This document shows positions 1 to 11,500 of a stretch of 64,000 nucleotides of DNA, in pieces (positions within the stretch are counted from its first letter, which is position 1; every line of letters begins with the position of its first letter). The position numbers and the translations under genes are program-made. The stretch comes from Volvox africanus (Eukaryota; Chlorophyta; Chlorophyceae; Chlamydomonadales; Volvocaceae). The stretch lies in the NCBI GenBank assembly GCA_030268105.1, contig BSDZ01000045.1, positions 124,001-188,000 on the forward strand, given 5' to 3'. The notes below the pieces were generated by a model, which saw only the letters and a list, made by a program, of their open reading frames with translations, ran no database searches and was not told the DNA's origin.

Positions 1-433
1 TGAGCAAAGCTGCACAGAAAGGGACAAGCGCATGAAGCATTCCAGGAATGACTTCGAAGCTGTTCTTGAATGGAAGAGTTGGTAATGTTTGTACTCGGAG
101 TTGTGTGGTGTCAAGATTGGAGGTAGTCAGTTGTTGGGAAGCAGAGATGTTGGTCCCAAGGGGTGTACCTTATGATGGACATGATGTCGAAGAGGGTTCA
201 GTAAGTGTTGAGTTGATCCGGGACAATGACGTTTGTCCCAGGGTTGTGCTGAACTTGTACGGTAAACCAACATCATTATGTCCATGTGTTGAAGTGTGAC
301 AATTTGAACCCGGGTGACTTCGGCCGGGAGTTGGCGGGCCCTTAGGACTTAGGGACCCAGTTGTACTTCTGAGACATTGCAATGGATAAGAGTGCGTGAG
401 AGACGCAGTCGTGTGTACGGTGCGATGACCTAA
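1..433. other. No gene recognised (left edge)
   Basis: No family-like protein or RNA gene is visible. Short open frames here have no recognisable motif and no splice context. The stretch runs directly into the foldback repeat that starts near 434. Confidence 0.5.
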
Positions 434-856
434 GCGTGTGGATTCCGTTCGTGCGTGCGCACTACAAATAGGTTACTGTTGTTTCTATTGTTTGTTATAA
501 ATACTTGCTAACTATCTACGGTTTCCTGACACATACCTTGTGATCAAACAATGCATGCATAAGTTATGGCACCAAGGGCAATCCATCCAACAGGTTATGA
601 GCCCCGGACGCCCTAGTTCCGGCTACCCAATCCTGGTCAACAGCCAGCGGGAATCGAACCGGCGACTCAGGGCCAACCGCACACATGCGTTCGAGGCTCA
701 TAACCTGATGAAAACTGAGCAAATTAAAAAACTATTATATTGTATAGGCACATGGTATATGTTACGAGTAGTGGAAAGTTATCAGGTATTTAAAATAAAC
801 AATAGAAACGACAATAACCTATTTGTAGTGCGCGCGCGCGGACGGAATCCACGCGC
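434..856. repeat. Imperfect palindromic (foldback) element, about 420 bp
   Basis: The left end (434 onward, GCGTGTGGATTCCG) is matched in reverse complement by the right end (CGGAATCCACGCGC, 843-856). The arms stay alignable inward over about 80 bp, for example ACTACAAATAGGTTA on the left against TAACCTATTTGTAGT on the right, and more weakly to about 545 and 741. A second inverted pair lies inside at 592-604 and 696-708. The whole unit could fold into one long hairpin. This resembles a MITE or foldback element. No coding capacity and no clear target-site duplication were found. Confidence 0.7.
592..711 (-). repeat. tRNA-like / SINE-like core inside the foldback element
   Basis: The segment is bounded by 13-bp inverted repeats (CAGGTTATGAGCC and its complement). 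Read on the minus strand it contains GGTTCGATTCCCGC at about 648-661, which matches the RNA polymerase III B box (tRNA T-arm) consensus GGTTCGANTCC. The distance from the minus-strand 5' boundary to this B box, about 50 nt, is tRNA-like. No good A box or cloverleaf could be drawn, so it reads as a tRNA-derived repeat rather than a functional tRNA. Confidence 0.4.
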
Positions 857-872
857 GTGTATATATACGCAT

Positions 873-1001
873 ATACAGATACAGATACAGATACAGATAC
901 AGATACAGATACAGATACAGATACAGATACAGATACAGATACAGATACAGATACAGATACAGATACAGATACAGATACAGATACAGATACAGATACAGAT
1001 A
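873..1001. repeat. Hexanucleotide microsatellite (CAGATA)n
   Basis: About 21 nearly perfect tandem copies of CAGATA. All open frames across it (poly Thr-Asp, Tyr-Leu, Val-Ser, Ile-Cys, Ile-Gln) are repeat artefacts. It abuts the end of the copia-like fragment. Confidence 0.95.
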
Positions 1002-1074
1002 TACATATAATAGGACTTGAACACAAAAAAACATGGGATGCATTCGTTTTATTTGGCAGACGTGGATGTCTCAC

Positions 1075-1888
1075 TTAACTCGACATCGACCCCTTCACCA
1101 ATCCATGCCTAATCAACTTCTCCAAACGTTCCAGTCCGATATACCCATATCTCCTGTTCCACAGGTCCTTCCCTAAATTTGTGGATTTTGCGCAGGCCGC
1201 ACTGGCAAATCCTTTGCTCGATTCGTCAAGCTGAGCAACTTCGCATTCTAGTTTGTACAGGTTACCTTCTCGGTGGCCTGTGAGAACTATACTTCCGCGG
1301 CGACAAACACTAACAAATTGGCTATCAAATCGAACCACCCCCCTAAGGGACTTCTCACTGACGGATGCGCCGAAGAGGACTTTCACATGACTGCTCGGAA
1401 CAATGTAGACGTCCTTGATGGTGACAATCTTATCTAAGCAAAATGATGGCACTAACTTCAGAGTGCCCACGGCTATAGGGCGAATAACCTCTCCATCCAT
1501 ACTCATGATATCAAAACTGGCCTCTTCTTCAATCTTGGCAACATTCATCGGGTCCTGCTTATTGTAGGTTATGTGGTGAGACGCCCCTGAGTCCACATAC
1601 CAACCTCTCAGCCTGTCGTGCTCCAATCCAACGAAGGCACAGCTCTCCGGAGAATTTAGCATACGTCCTCCTGCGTCACCCTTTCGCTCTTGATCACCGC
1701 TTCATCTTGAGGACGCATGACCTTCCGCAGCACAGTACGGCTCTCTTGCTCCCAACGTTCTGTCGATCTTGAAGAAGTGTAGTCATTCCACCCTCGTAGT
1801 TGTTGTGAACTGTATGAGGATCACCAGTTGGCTTTCTTCTAAAATACCCCGCTGCTTGCGGCGGTGCTAAATTTATGATGTTCTGCAA
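1075..1888 (-). pseudogene. Ty1/copia retrotransposon remnant (protease and GAG pre-integrase region)
   Basis: The minus-strand frame 1662-1075 encodes a copia polyprotein segment. Near its start is WYVDSGASHHIT, containing the DSGA aspartic-protease motif typical of Ty1/copia. About 140 residues later comes DLWNRRYGYIGLERLEKL, matching the LWHRRLGH core of the GAG pre-integrase domain. The frame then ends at a stop beside the microsatellite, so integrase, reverse transcriptase and RNase H are missing. A further minus frame, 1888-1694, looks like shifted gag sequence close to a degenerate zinc knuckle. No LTRs were found. This is a truncated, non-autonomous relic. Confidence 0.8.
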
Positions 1889-2864
1889 AATAATTTGGAA
1901 TTTGTTCTAGGTTGCCATTCGTTTTGTTAAAAGTAAAATAACCTGACTTTCATGGTAATAAGTGTTGCCAGTTTTTCCTACCGATAGCAACAGCTTGAGC
2001 CGTCCAACCTATCTCGGAATCCCGATGAGTGTCCCATCGGACCCGTCGCCCACGACGTCCGTGGCATCGAACACTGCCACGAAACGTGGCCAAACTCTCC
2101 ACACCTCCAGCATCAAACCGATCCACTATCGTTGTGACGGAAACTGCCCTCGTGATGGCTGCCTTCACCGCGGTTACTTTGCCCGGCGCTCCATGTGCCT
2201 CCTCGTCCTGCTCCCGCAAACATGGCCGACTCTCTCGACGCACTGTAGAGATGTTAAGCTGATGGAGATTCAGACTCCTAGCAGCAGGGACAAGGCCCGA
2301 AAATAGAACCTCCTGGAAGTTGGGGCAAATAACTTCCTATAATCTGGGTTAATCCAACCCCCTCGCGCTGTGTGAATCCCTTTGCAACCAAGCGTGCTTC
2401 AAACCTTTCTACCAAGCTATCATTTCATGGTCATCCCTGATCATGCTTGCATAAGGGATACCATCCAGCAAGGCCCTCGTCCTCATTCATGTCCTGTGCA
2501 TTGCTGTTCTGCAATGGTCGGCACTGCTCAAAACTGACACACCATGAACGCACTCTAGCGATTTACCATGGGTATGAAATAGGGTTCCAAACACATCTGA
2601 TAGGGTTCCATTACCATTACCATTACCTTGATGGGTCAATGGCACCCTTACGATACCCAGATACAATAAGCAATAAACACTTGTGTACACCTTCATGGTG
2701 ACACTTCTCGTGGCGTTACTCCGCCACCATACCCCCACCTCAGGGGCATTCGGACACACAGAACTCAGGCACCATCCCCCAATTTGGGGGGGCATAGCAA
2801 TGCGGAACTCAGCCGCCCTTACTCACAGGAAATTGAGGCATTTAGACACGCTATAGGTGTTGCC

Positions 2865-3015
2865 TCGAACTGCTGTATTGTTATGGCCTTCACTAGCAAA
2901 ACACCCAATGGTGTTGCAGTGATGACTACAAGCTGTCGTACTGCCGCGGCCTGCACTAGCATAACACTCCACGGTGCTGTAGTGAGCAACAGAAACCGCC
3001 GTACTGCCACATCCT
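2865..3015. repeat. Degenerate tandem repeat, unit about 66 bp
   Basis: Two full units and part of a third. Each has a CTGCYGTATTG/CGTACTGCCGC-like start, then CACTAGCAWAACACYCMAYGGTGYTG near the middle. The central block ACTAGCAAAACACCCAATGG is echoed by ACTAGCATAACACTCCACGG about 68 bp later. Confidence 0.55.
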
Positions 3016-3042
3016 TCGGAGGACTTGAACACCCCAAAAAAC

Positions 3043-3200
3043 AGAACACTCGACGAGGACGAAGAGGAGGACGTGGAAAACGAGGAGGACGACGAGGAGA
3101 ACGACATGGACAATGATGAGGACGACGAGAACGAGGACGACGTGGAGAACAAGGATGATGATAATGAGTGTCATGATGAGCGCCAGGAAAATGAGTGCCA
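3043..3200 (+). repeat. Purine-rich GAGGAC/GACGAG tract
   Basis: Plus-strand sequence of irregular GAGGACGACGAG units. One frame, 3025-3252, encodes a 75-residue, almost purely Asp/Glu/Asn peptide. Nothing shows that it is translated: there is no continuing exon and no homologous domain. It is best described as a purine tract until transcript data say otherwise. Confidence 0.6.
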
Positions 3201-5539
3201 TGATGGCGTTGAGGGATTAGCTATGCGTATAAGAATTCCCTACTCAGGGTGACACATGCGTAGGTGTCTCATATGATGAAGTTTATACGAAAAGATGGTT
3301 TGGCTTGAGGGGTCACCACCCAGCAGGACGGAGCCTGGCTGGAAGAGGGACCTGTGAGAGGTCGCCTAATGAGTGTTCTGATTTTTGGGCGGCCCTTTGA
3401 CATAGGGAAAGCAATTTCATGCAAGGCCCCTCACCAATTAAAGTAGCGAGCTAGGTGCAGATAGGGAAGGGATGGATGTAGGAGCCAAGCGTGCGGCATC
3501 TAGAAGCAGCATTAATGGGAGTAGTGGATTCGGAGGTTGTGGTTGTGGAAGCTGCTCTGTAATCCGAATTCAAAACCCAATCTTTGATGGAACTAGTGTG
3601 CAGCACACCTTAGCATGCTTTCTTTCCTTCACCACAGAAAAGTTGGCAGGGGGATAGATACCCTTGCCTAATTTGACGATATCTGCATACAGTGGGTGCT
3701 GGGGTTATTGGCACGCGATGACTTCACATCAGACTTTGCCGGGGTAGGTGTTTATTCCTTCATATCTCTGAACATTAACTGTCAGGTCCTGACCTGCCTA
3801 TGCCCACACTTTCGTCAACGTCTGTAAAATATCTGTCAGTCAAGGGGGGTGTCAGTCAAGACGGTGGCAGTGCGGGAAAGCGGGCCAGCAGACCCGGCGA
3901 CCCACACCACCACCATACCCTTCTGGGAGAGCATGTATAGCGGTGGCCCCATGGATGTCTAAAAGCATGGTTATTAAAATGGTTTTAGGAATCGACCCGT
4001 AGGTGCGGCCTCCATTTGGGTTTCAGAAGCAAAGCAAGCAAGTCACATAGCAGGGCGAGATAAACAAAAGGGGGCAAGCCGGGAGGAGAGGTCGTAGATT
4101 AGAGCGGTACATAAGCCCCTGCAGCATAGCAGGTTACGAAATCACATCAATCAAAAATCCACTCTGGGTTCATTCCGGTTTGTTCGTACTCTCTACCCTA
4201 TCGTACACGGAATATGGCTTTATGTCTACTTATATGTCTAGAATGCATATACTGCATACGTCCCGCAGTGCATGCCTCAGCCGTATTTTCCTTCCCTTAA
4301 AACCCACACAGCCAACCTATTCCCCCACCGACACGACCCCCCACCTTTCCTCTTCCACCATCCCGCACACATACACACACGCGCGCGCAATCAGCCAGGG
4401 CCTCTCAAAAGCCCCCTTTTCCCCGGGCCGCCCACCTGTCTGTTCAGTGGCTACACGTGAGCACCCAGGTGAAAACCCACATCCCTCTTCTCTACCGACT
4501 TCCTTCCCATCAAAATACACTCCCGTGAAAAGGGGTGGGTTTCTCCCCCTCCACCCCACCTTTAGTCCCCCAGTAAAGGTGGGGTGGAGGAGGAAAATCC
4601 CCTAACCAAAGGTTGGGGTTCTGGTTTCGGAGCTTGGGCTGTTTGCACTCATCAGTACGACGCCAGGTTCTCGCCATCAATAAAGCGCTGCATACCACAT
4701 GTCAGGTCGGGGGAGGGGTGGATGCCAGGGAAGTTGTAGCGGTCGGGGGTTAGAAACGAAATCCGGCAAAACGTCAACACATGAGCGGTAGGAAGAATAT
4801 TGTTTACGTTATATCAATTATAGTAAATGATAGTTATTTTTGGACGCTGTTACAATTGAAAAACAAAACAATATAACTCAACGAGCGAGGAGCGAAATTC
4901 TGCCGGAGCTGTAAATGGCAACTCAATTGCGAAGAAGGATGGTATCGTAGGGAGGTTCATCCAAATGAGTCGCAACGGTAACAAACAACCGCTGGTGCTG
5001 TTGGTGGTTGTGACAGGGCTGCAGTCCACAACGGTCCCGGGACATCCACATGCTTCTCAACCGATTCCGCCAACCACAAACTAAAAAGGCCCTGCTTTCC
5101 CAATCATCATTCGGCGTCTGACTGACACTGGTACGGACGTACGGACACTGGTACGGACCCTTGCACGCAGCAACCCCTTTCCATCACCCCTTTCCAAACA
5201 CAGAGTCATTTATACATTTGCAGGCCTCCATGCCATCCAGCGCCCAGCGTGTGAATCTAATTGTGAAAACAAAGATTAAACACATACGGAAACATAAAAC
5301 ATATCTTCATCATAAACTCACCTATTACTTCTCCTCTCCCCTCTTCCCCCCCCAACCGACAGAAACTGACAGCATGCTGAAAAAAGGACAATAATATATG
5401 CCGTACTCCCTTACTCCCGGCAGATGCTGTGTACAACACCTCATCACGACGTACACACATGCTTTGAAAGAAAGTATGGTATTATTCCTAAAGACAGTCT
5501 AACGCAAAACAGAGAGCCGGTAATGTTCGGATCGCTCAC

Positions 5540-8500
5540 CTGGAACATCGCCAGCGCCTCTCGGGGGTTAGTCTCCGGAACCATGTGACCTGCGCCCTTG
5601 ACGGTTGCGTACGTCAGCCCATGGCCGTACTCCACCACGTATCCCGCAACCTGAGGTCAAAATATTAAGTGTAGTTACACAAAATATGACCAACAAATAC
5701 GCCCCAGTACTTTCGCCAATCTCGCCAATTTCTAAAAACATCACCACGTACAGTGTCGTACACATATCACGCGGCGGCGCATGACGGCGTTACCACCTTC
5801 CCTGCCCTCCCCCCCCTCCTCCCCTGCTCTAACTTCACCCCCAGCCCAACCCCAAACACACTCACGCACATACAGATACACAGATACACAGACATACAGA
5901 TACACAGATACACAGACATACAGATACACAGACACACAGACACCGATGCACACCTGATCGTCTGCCACAAACCAGGGCTGCCAGGGGGCTTTTACCGGGA
6001 AGCCCAGGTCGCCCGTCCAGGCCTCACTGCCGGTGTGGGGTACGGCCATGTCGTGGTCCCCGCTGTAGATGAGGGCGCGAAGCCCTGAAGGGACATGGAG
6101 AGCGACCGGATGGGGGCGGGAAGCCAAGGCGGGTCAACACAACGGCCACCCAAATTGAGCTGAGGAACGTTCTGCGTCTCCCAGATCCGTACAGAGGCGC
6201 AGGAATCATCGAACGCTACCGAACAGAAGCCGGCAAGAAACGGTATAAACGGTATAAACGGAAGCGGGGTGGGAACTCTACCCCGCACCCCCCTGTGTTG
6301 TGAAACTGACCATGGCCCTTGGTGTTGTTGATGTGGATGGGGATCATGGATCCATGGTCGCGCATGTACGAGATCTTGTCCGAGCAGAGCGTCCAGTAAC
6401 CGATGTCGTCAGTGGGTGCGGCGTGGATAGCCTCACGGACCCGCGGGTCGTTCAACCACAAATCTGCAGCCCTGGTGTGAGAGAGGGGGGGACGACGGTC
6501 AGGTCGGCGGGCAAAGGGGGGAGAGGAGGGAGAACGAATATACGAGATAAACCAAATTTTATCTGTTTCGTCTGCGATGTATCGCTTACTTATGTATCAG
6601 TCCTATATCGTTGGAATGTGATTCCCAGCTGACTAGCCTCGTACGACACCTCCTTGACCCAGTCCTTAAACAAAGCTGTACGACACCTTTGACGAGTCCA
6701 ATCCTTAACGAAGCCGTACGACACATTTTTGATCCAGTCCTTAAACGAAGCCGTACGACACGGACACGCCACACCACCGCCAATAAGGCTCTGCTGCCTT
6801 CAATTGGAGTCCGGGGCCCGCCGTGACATCCCAAAACGACAATATGCCATATACATGTACAAACACACAAAGTTAAGATCCGAGCAAAAATAAGAAAAAC
6901 AAACACAGCTCCAAATACAGATCTCATCTGTTTAATGGTATTATGCTCTTCTCTTCAGATAATTAAAAAAACTGTCTAATAAACGACAAATACTAAAACA
7001 TATTAAGATATTATTTTCTACGAGTACTAGAACAGCTAATTATGGCGGTAGCAATCAGGCATAAGAAAGCTGAGCGCCCTGACCGAATGTCAGCTCCGGA
7101 ACACGACTCAGTTGGGGTTTTCACATACAGCTGGCGTTCCGGATCAAGGAAACGATTCCGTTGCAGGTTTAGTTTTGAATTCGGTTCCGAATTCAGTTAC
7201 GGTTTCAGAAACGGTCATGGAAGCTCTCCCTACACTCGTCCTCTCCCCCTCCTTCCCCCCCTTCTCTTCCTCTTCCTCTCCACACACACCCCTCACACAC
7301 ACAAGGGCCGCCACGAGATGACGCAAAGTTGGTTGGGGTGTTACGGCAGCGGCAGCCATCACGGCAGTGATCTCTAAGAACTAGAGGACATGCCCCACCT
7401 GGAGTCCGTACAGATGGGTGTGTGAGACAGAGAGGGGCGCCTAGGCTGCGCTGGGTCGCACAGCCTGCACGCAGGTACGGCAGCGGTCAACGTCGACAGT
7501 ACATCGAAACGATGGTTTACAGCGGCGGGAGGAGGCGGTGACGCGACCACGTAATTGCGTGACGTTGCCCCTCCGCCCCTCCGTCTCTTTGTCTCTACGT
7601 CTAAGACTGAAAACGCAATCCCCCTCTCCTCCGCGTACCCCCTGCTCCAGGGGTGGTTGAAGTTTTGGCCCCATCTTGGCTCACTCTCCCCGTATCTCCG
7701 GGGACTTCCTTCCCTTCGCATCCAAATACCCGTGTCACCCCCCACTCCTCACCCCCTTTGCAGCGACAGCCTTCATGGCTCGTTCCCCTTTTCGAGCCCA
7801 GCACTACGGCCCGCTGCCCACCCATCCCCATCTACTGCCCTCCGCCATCTCCCATCTCCCGGCAGCAGATGGGTAGATGGCACATACTGCATCCGTACTA
7901 TGCCCACGCGGCTCATTTCTTGAGCCCCTGAGCTCCTTTGTGCAATACACATTTGTTAAGTGTGTGGGTTTTGTATAATATTTATTATTACCACATATTG
8001 TAACACGGAATTACAAAGTAGGCAATATAAAAAATGTATGTTTTAAATAAAATGTATATATCGTCTTTTGCTCATACAAATGAACCACACCACCGGCTGT
8101 TCGATGAACCCGGTCGTCAAAACAAAAACACAGCTTTGTGGTGTGCCCAACAGCGCCCTGGGCGAGAGGGCCTTATGGTCAGCGAGGGGTCATGCAAGCC
8201 GCGGGCAGGCAGGGGTGATGAGAGGGACGTCAGGGGGGGCCGTGAAGGGGGGGTGGGAAGACATCTCCCCCCACCAGCACCCGACCAGGAGGGGTACTGA
8301 ATCCCAGCCGCGCGCAACAGAGGCCGTAGTCTGTGGAGGCCTCCTGGAATGACAATGCGAGGACTGCCTTTCCTGTTCTCTGGGGCTAGGAAAATACTGT
8401 GTCCATGACCGTTGACCGTTGACCGTTAGGCAAGAACGTTCAGTTATATAAGTTATCTCTTCTGAGATAACCGTAAGCCCCTGTAGTCTTTCCTATTTCC

Positions 8501-11500
8501 AATAAAATGCGAATCTTAACCAGAGGAGGGGATTTTCTTCCCTTTGATTGTACGACGCCATCAAATCAAATACACACCTTAGTAAGCACACCAAAAAAAC
8601 ACGCGCACTCTTACACACATCCCCTCCCGGTAACACAGGGCCCCATGGGCCCCTGTCCGCTGCTGCTCACGAAGCTCTACACCCCGGCCCCCCCCTTCAC
8701 CGCCACACAACCTCACGCCGCCCTTCCCAGCTTACTCTCCTCCCGGCTTACTTCTCCCCCCCCCTCCCCCCCAGCTGAGTGGCGCCTACCTGGAGTCGGT
8801 ACACGGTGGAGTGCCCCCCAGGCGCCCCCCCAGCTTAGCGCTCACGTTAGCCCAGTTCAGCACGGGGCCGGGCCGCACCACCCCACCCGCCAATGGCCAC
8901 ACACCCAGCAAGCCGGCCTCCTGGAGCTGCTGAGTCAAATCTGCCGTACTAATAGCGCGGCGGCGGCTGACACCGCCGCCGCTGCCGCCGCTGCCGCCGC
9001 GGGCACGGGAGCCCATCCCCAGCCCGTTCTCGAGTGAGGCGGCGGCGGCGGCGGCAGCGGCGGTCTGGCCACTCAGTCGAGCTCGCAAAGCAGCCCCGCG
9101 GTTGGCTCTGTCGGTTGCGGGGAGGATGACGCTGGCGTCGTCAACGCCGTCATGGAAGCAGTACTCCAAGGTGTCGTACACGTTTAGCGCCCCCAGGTTG
9201 GCCGCCAGCTTGTTCCAGAGCTTGTCGCATGTGCTGCCTGGGGAGCCGCGGGGAGCCGACCGGCGGCGGGAGAGGGGGTTTGGTTTCGGTGGAGGCGTAC
9301 GGAAATGTCGTTGGGAAATGGTTCATCTTCATCTTCTCCACACGTGGGAAATAGAGGGGGATATGAACATCAACAACGGACCCATGGGTCACAGGAGCTC
9401 CTTTCCCTTACGGCCGCGCACAACGTAATACCTAGAGCTCCAAGCCACCAGTACGCCAACCTAAGCTGCTAACTACATGCAACTTATATGAGTAAATGAG
9501 GTTTTAGGGTTTTTTTTAAAAAAAAACCCTCACACCCCGCCCAACCTCCGGTCTCGTGTGTATTCCCCATTTCTCATCTTCCCCACCCCCGCGGTTCCCT
9601 TGCCACCTCCCACCCGCACCTGACGTCTTGTTCCAATACTCCCCTCCCCCGCACTCGGCCTCAAGCTCCTTAAACCCTCGCCAGGGCAGCAAAGACTTGC
9701 CCGCGGCGTACGGCGGATGCGCGTTGCCGTCGTACCGCTCATCCGTACAGCCGTTGCCAACAAGGTAGCCCTGAGGGCGAGGATGATGGTGATGGTGAGG
9801 AGTGGATTGGGTGGGGAAGGGGGCGTGGAAGGCCTTACGTCGCTACCTCCCTTCTTCTGCACTTGTTAACACCCACCCAGTCCACCCCTCCGACTCCACA
9901 CATGTCGTACGTCTCAACGCTTCGTTAACAATACTTACCCAGATACTTACCAGCGCACCATGTTGTCGTGCAAGTCTGCCGTACGAGCACTCTCTAGTCC
10001 CCCGGGCTCGTCCGTGGCGCCGTAACCATTACCCCGTCCTCCACCCCCCAAAACACACACACATACACATACACACATATGCACACACAGGCACCCACCA
10101 CGATGTTGACGCGGGGTTCTTCGCCCTCCTCGTTGCCCACCAGCACCTGACGGACGAGGTTGGGTACGTAAATACCCGCATAGCTCTCCCCTGGTCGTCC
10201 ACGAAGGGGAGGGAGAGGGCTCGAGGAGGGGGAAACGAGGATCCAACCATCGGACTATTCCTGATGAGCATCTCCCGACCGCATATCACTATCGCGCTCC
10301 GAAGCAAAACTCCCAAAAACACCAAATGCAACCAGGCTAACCGCCAACCTCCTCATCCGAAGGTTTAAGCAGCAACTGTTAATTTGAATTTTTTTGTGAT
10401 CATTTTATTGACTTCAGGTAAGATATGTACATGTACATATCTATATTATATTTTTTTAATTTGTAGATCAAGTCAGCACAAGTCAACCGAGTCGCCATCT
10501 CACCACTGACGTAGAAGTCGTTGTCCCTGTACTGCGGGAACCTTCGAAACCATTCACGTAAAAACCGATCTGCGTCCGCTGCCGTACGCGTGTCCGTTAC
10601 AAGGTAGTCAGATGTGCTCTCGCTATACGACAGACCCACGCCTGCACAAAAATACATCTATATATAATTATATGTGTTTATTTAACACAATGAATATACA
10701 TACATACATACATACATATATTCATAACAATTCAGCGGTAGGCCGCATTCAAGCCCACGAGCAAGGGACTGATTACTTAATATGCGGGTAGAGGTAGAAG
10801 ACAGAGATAACATAAAAACATTACACGTTCACAATTGTGATGGCGCAAAATGATCATAAACATACTTCATATCAAAAGCCATCATAGCGATTAGATAATT
10901 TCAACTTTTAGGAAGGAAGGATCAATAGCCACCCCTGCACTCTCCCCTCCCCCTCCCCCACCCCACCCCCCGCTGACCGACCGAACCTGCAGGGGAGTCC
11001 AGAAAGATCATGTTGGCGACCTAGGTAATAAGACACATAGCAGGGATGGAAAGCAGGGGGGATGGATGGATGGTTGGGCAACGGGGTTTTAATAATCCAA
11101 TGTGCACAGATTATGAAGTTGTAAGTTACCGCAATTTAGCTCCTGACACAGGGAATAGGCTATCCTATAAGCCAGGGGGCGGCACCGCTAAGCTCTTCGG
11201 CAAGCTCGTCGCCAGCCTCCCGGCGTGCAGAAGTCAGTATCAGTATCAGCAGCGGCGTCAGAATCAGGAACAACAGGCAATTATGCATGTTTTCAGGCGT
11301 GGTAAGATAATGGTGGATGAAGGCCTTGTCGGATCAGAATAAAGATAAGTTCCAGGAGATGGATTTAAAAAAAAGATGTATTTTTAACTGAAACGGAAAC
11401 CAGAAATGCTGATCGGCGCTATGTCCTATGGGATTTTGCGTTTTGTGTTGCATGACGTTTTTGTCTTACGGTTGTACGGCTGAGGATGGGGTTAGGGATC

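Larger units (their letters stand above)
1889..5400. other. 3.5 kb without a recognisable gene
   Basis: Contains degenerate tandem repeats (2865-3015), a purine-rich acidic-codon tract (3043-3200), a CA-rich patch near 4370-4390 and a duplicated ACACTGGTACGGA motif near 5128-5157. Open frames on both strands lack family motifs and splice context. The right end may include the 3' exon or 3' UTR of the minus-strand carboxypeptidase. Confidence 0.5.

Noticed and set aside
592..711. A functional tRNA-Met gene (CTCATAA loop-like motif at both ends)
   Set aside because: The motif is part of the inverted repeat. No acceptor stem, D-arm or A box could be folded.
782..1078. Five long frames on both strands across the CAGATA array
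   Set aside because: They are pure repeat translations (Ile-Cys, Val-Ser, Tyr-Leu, Thr-Asp, Ile-Gln) without any domain.
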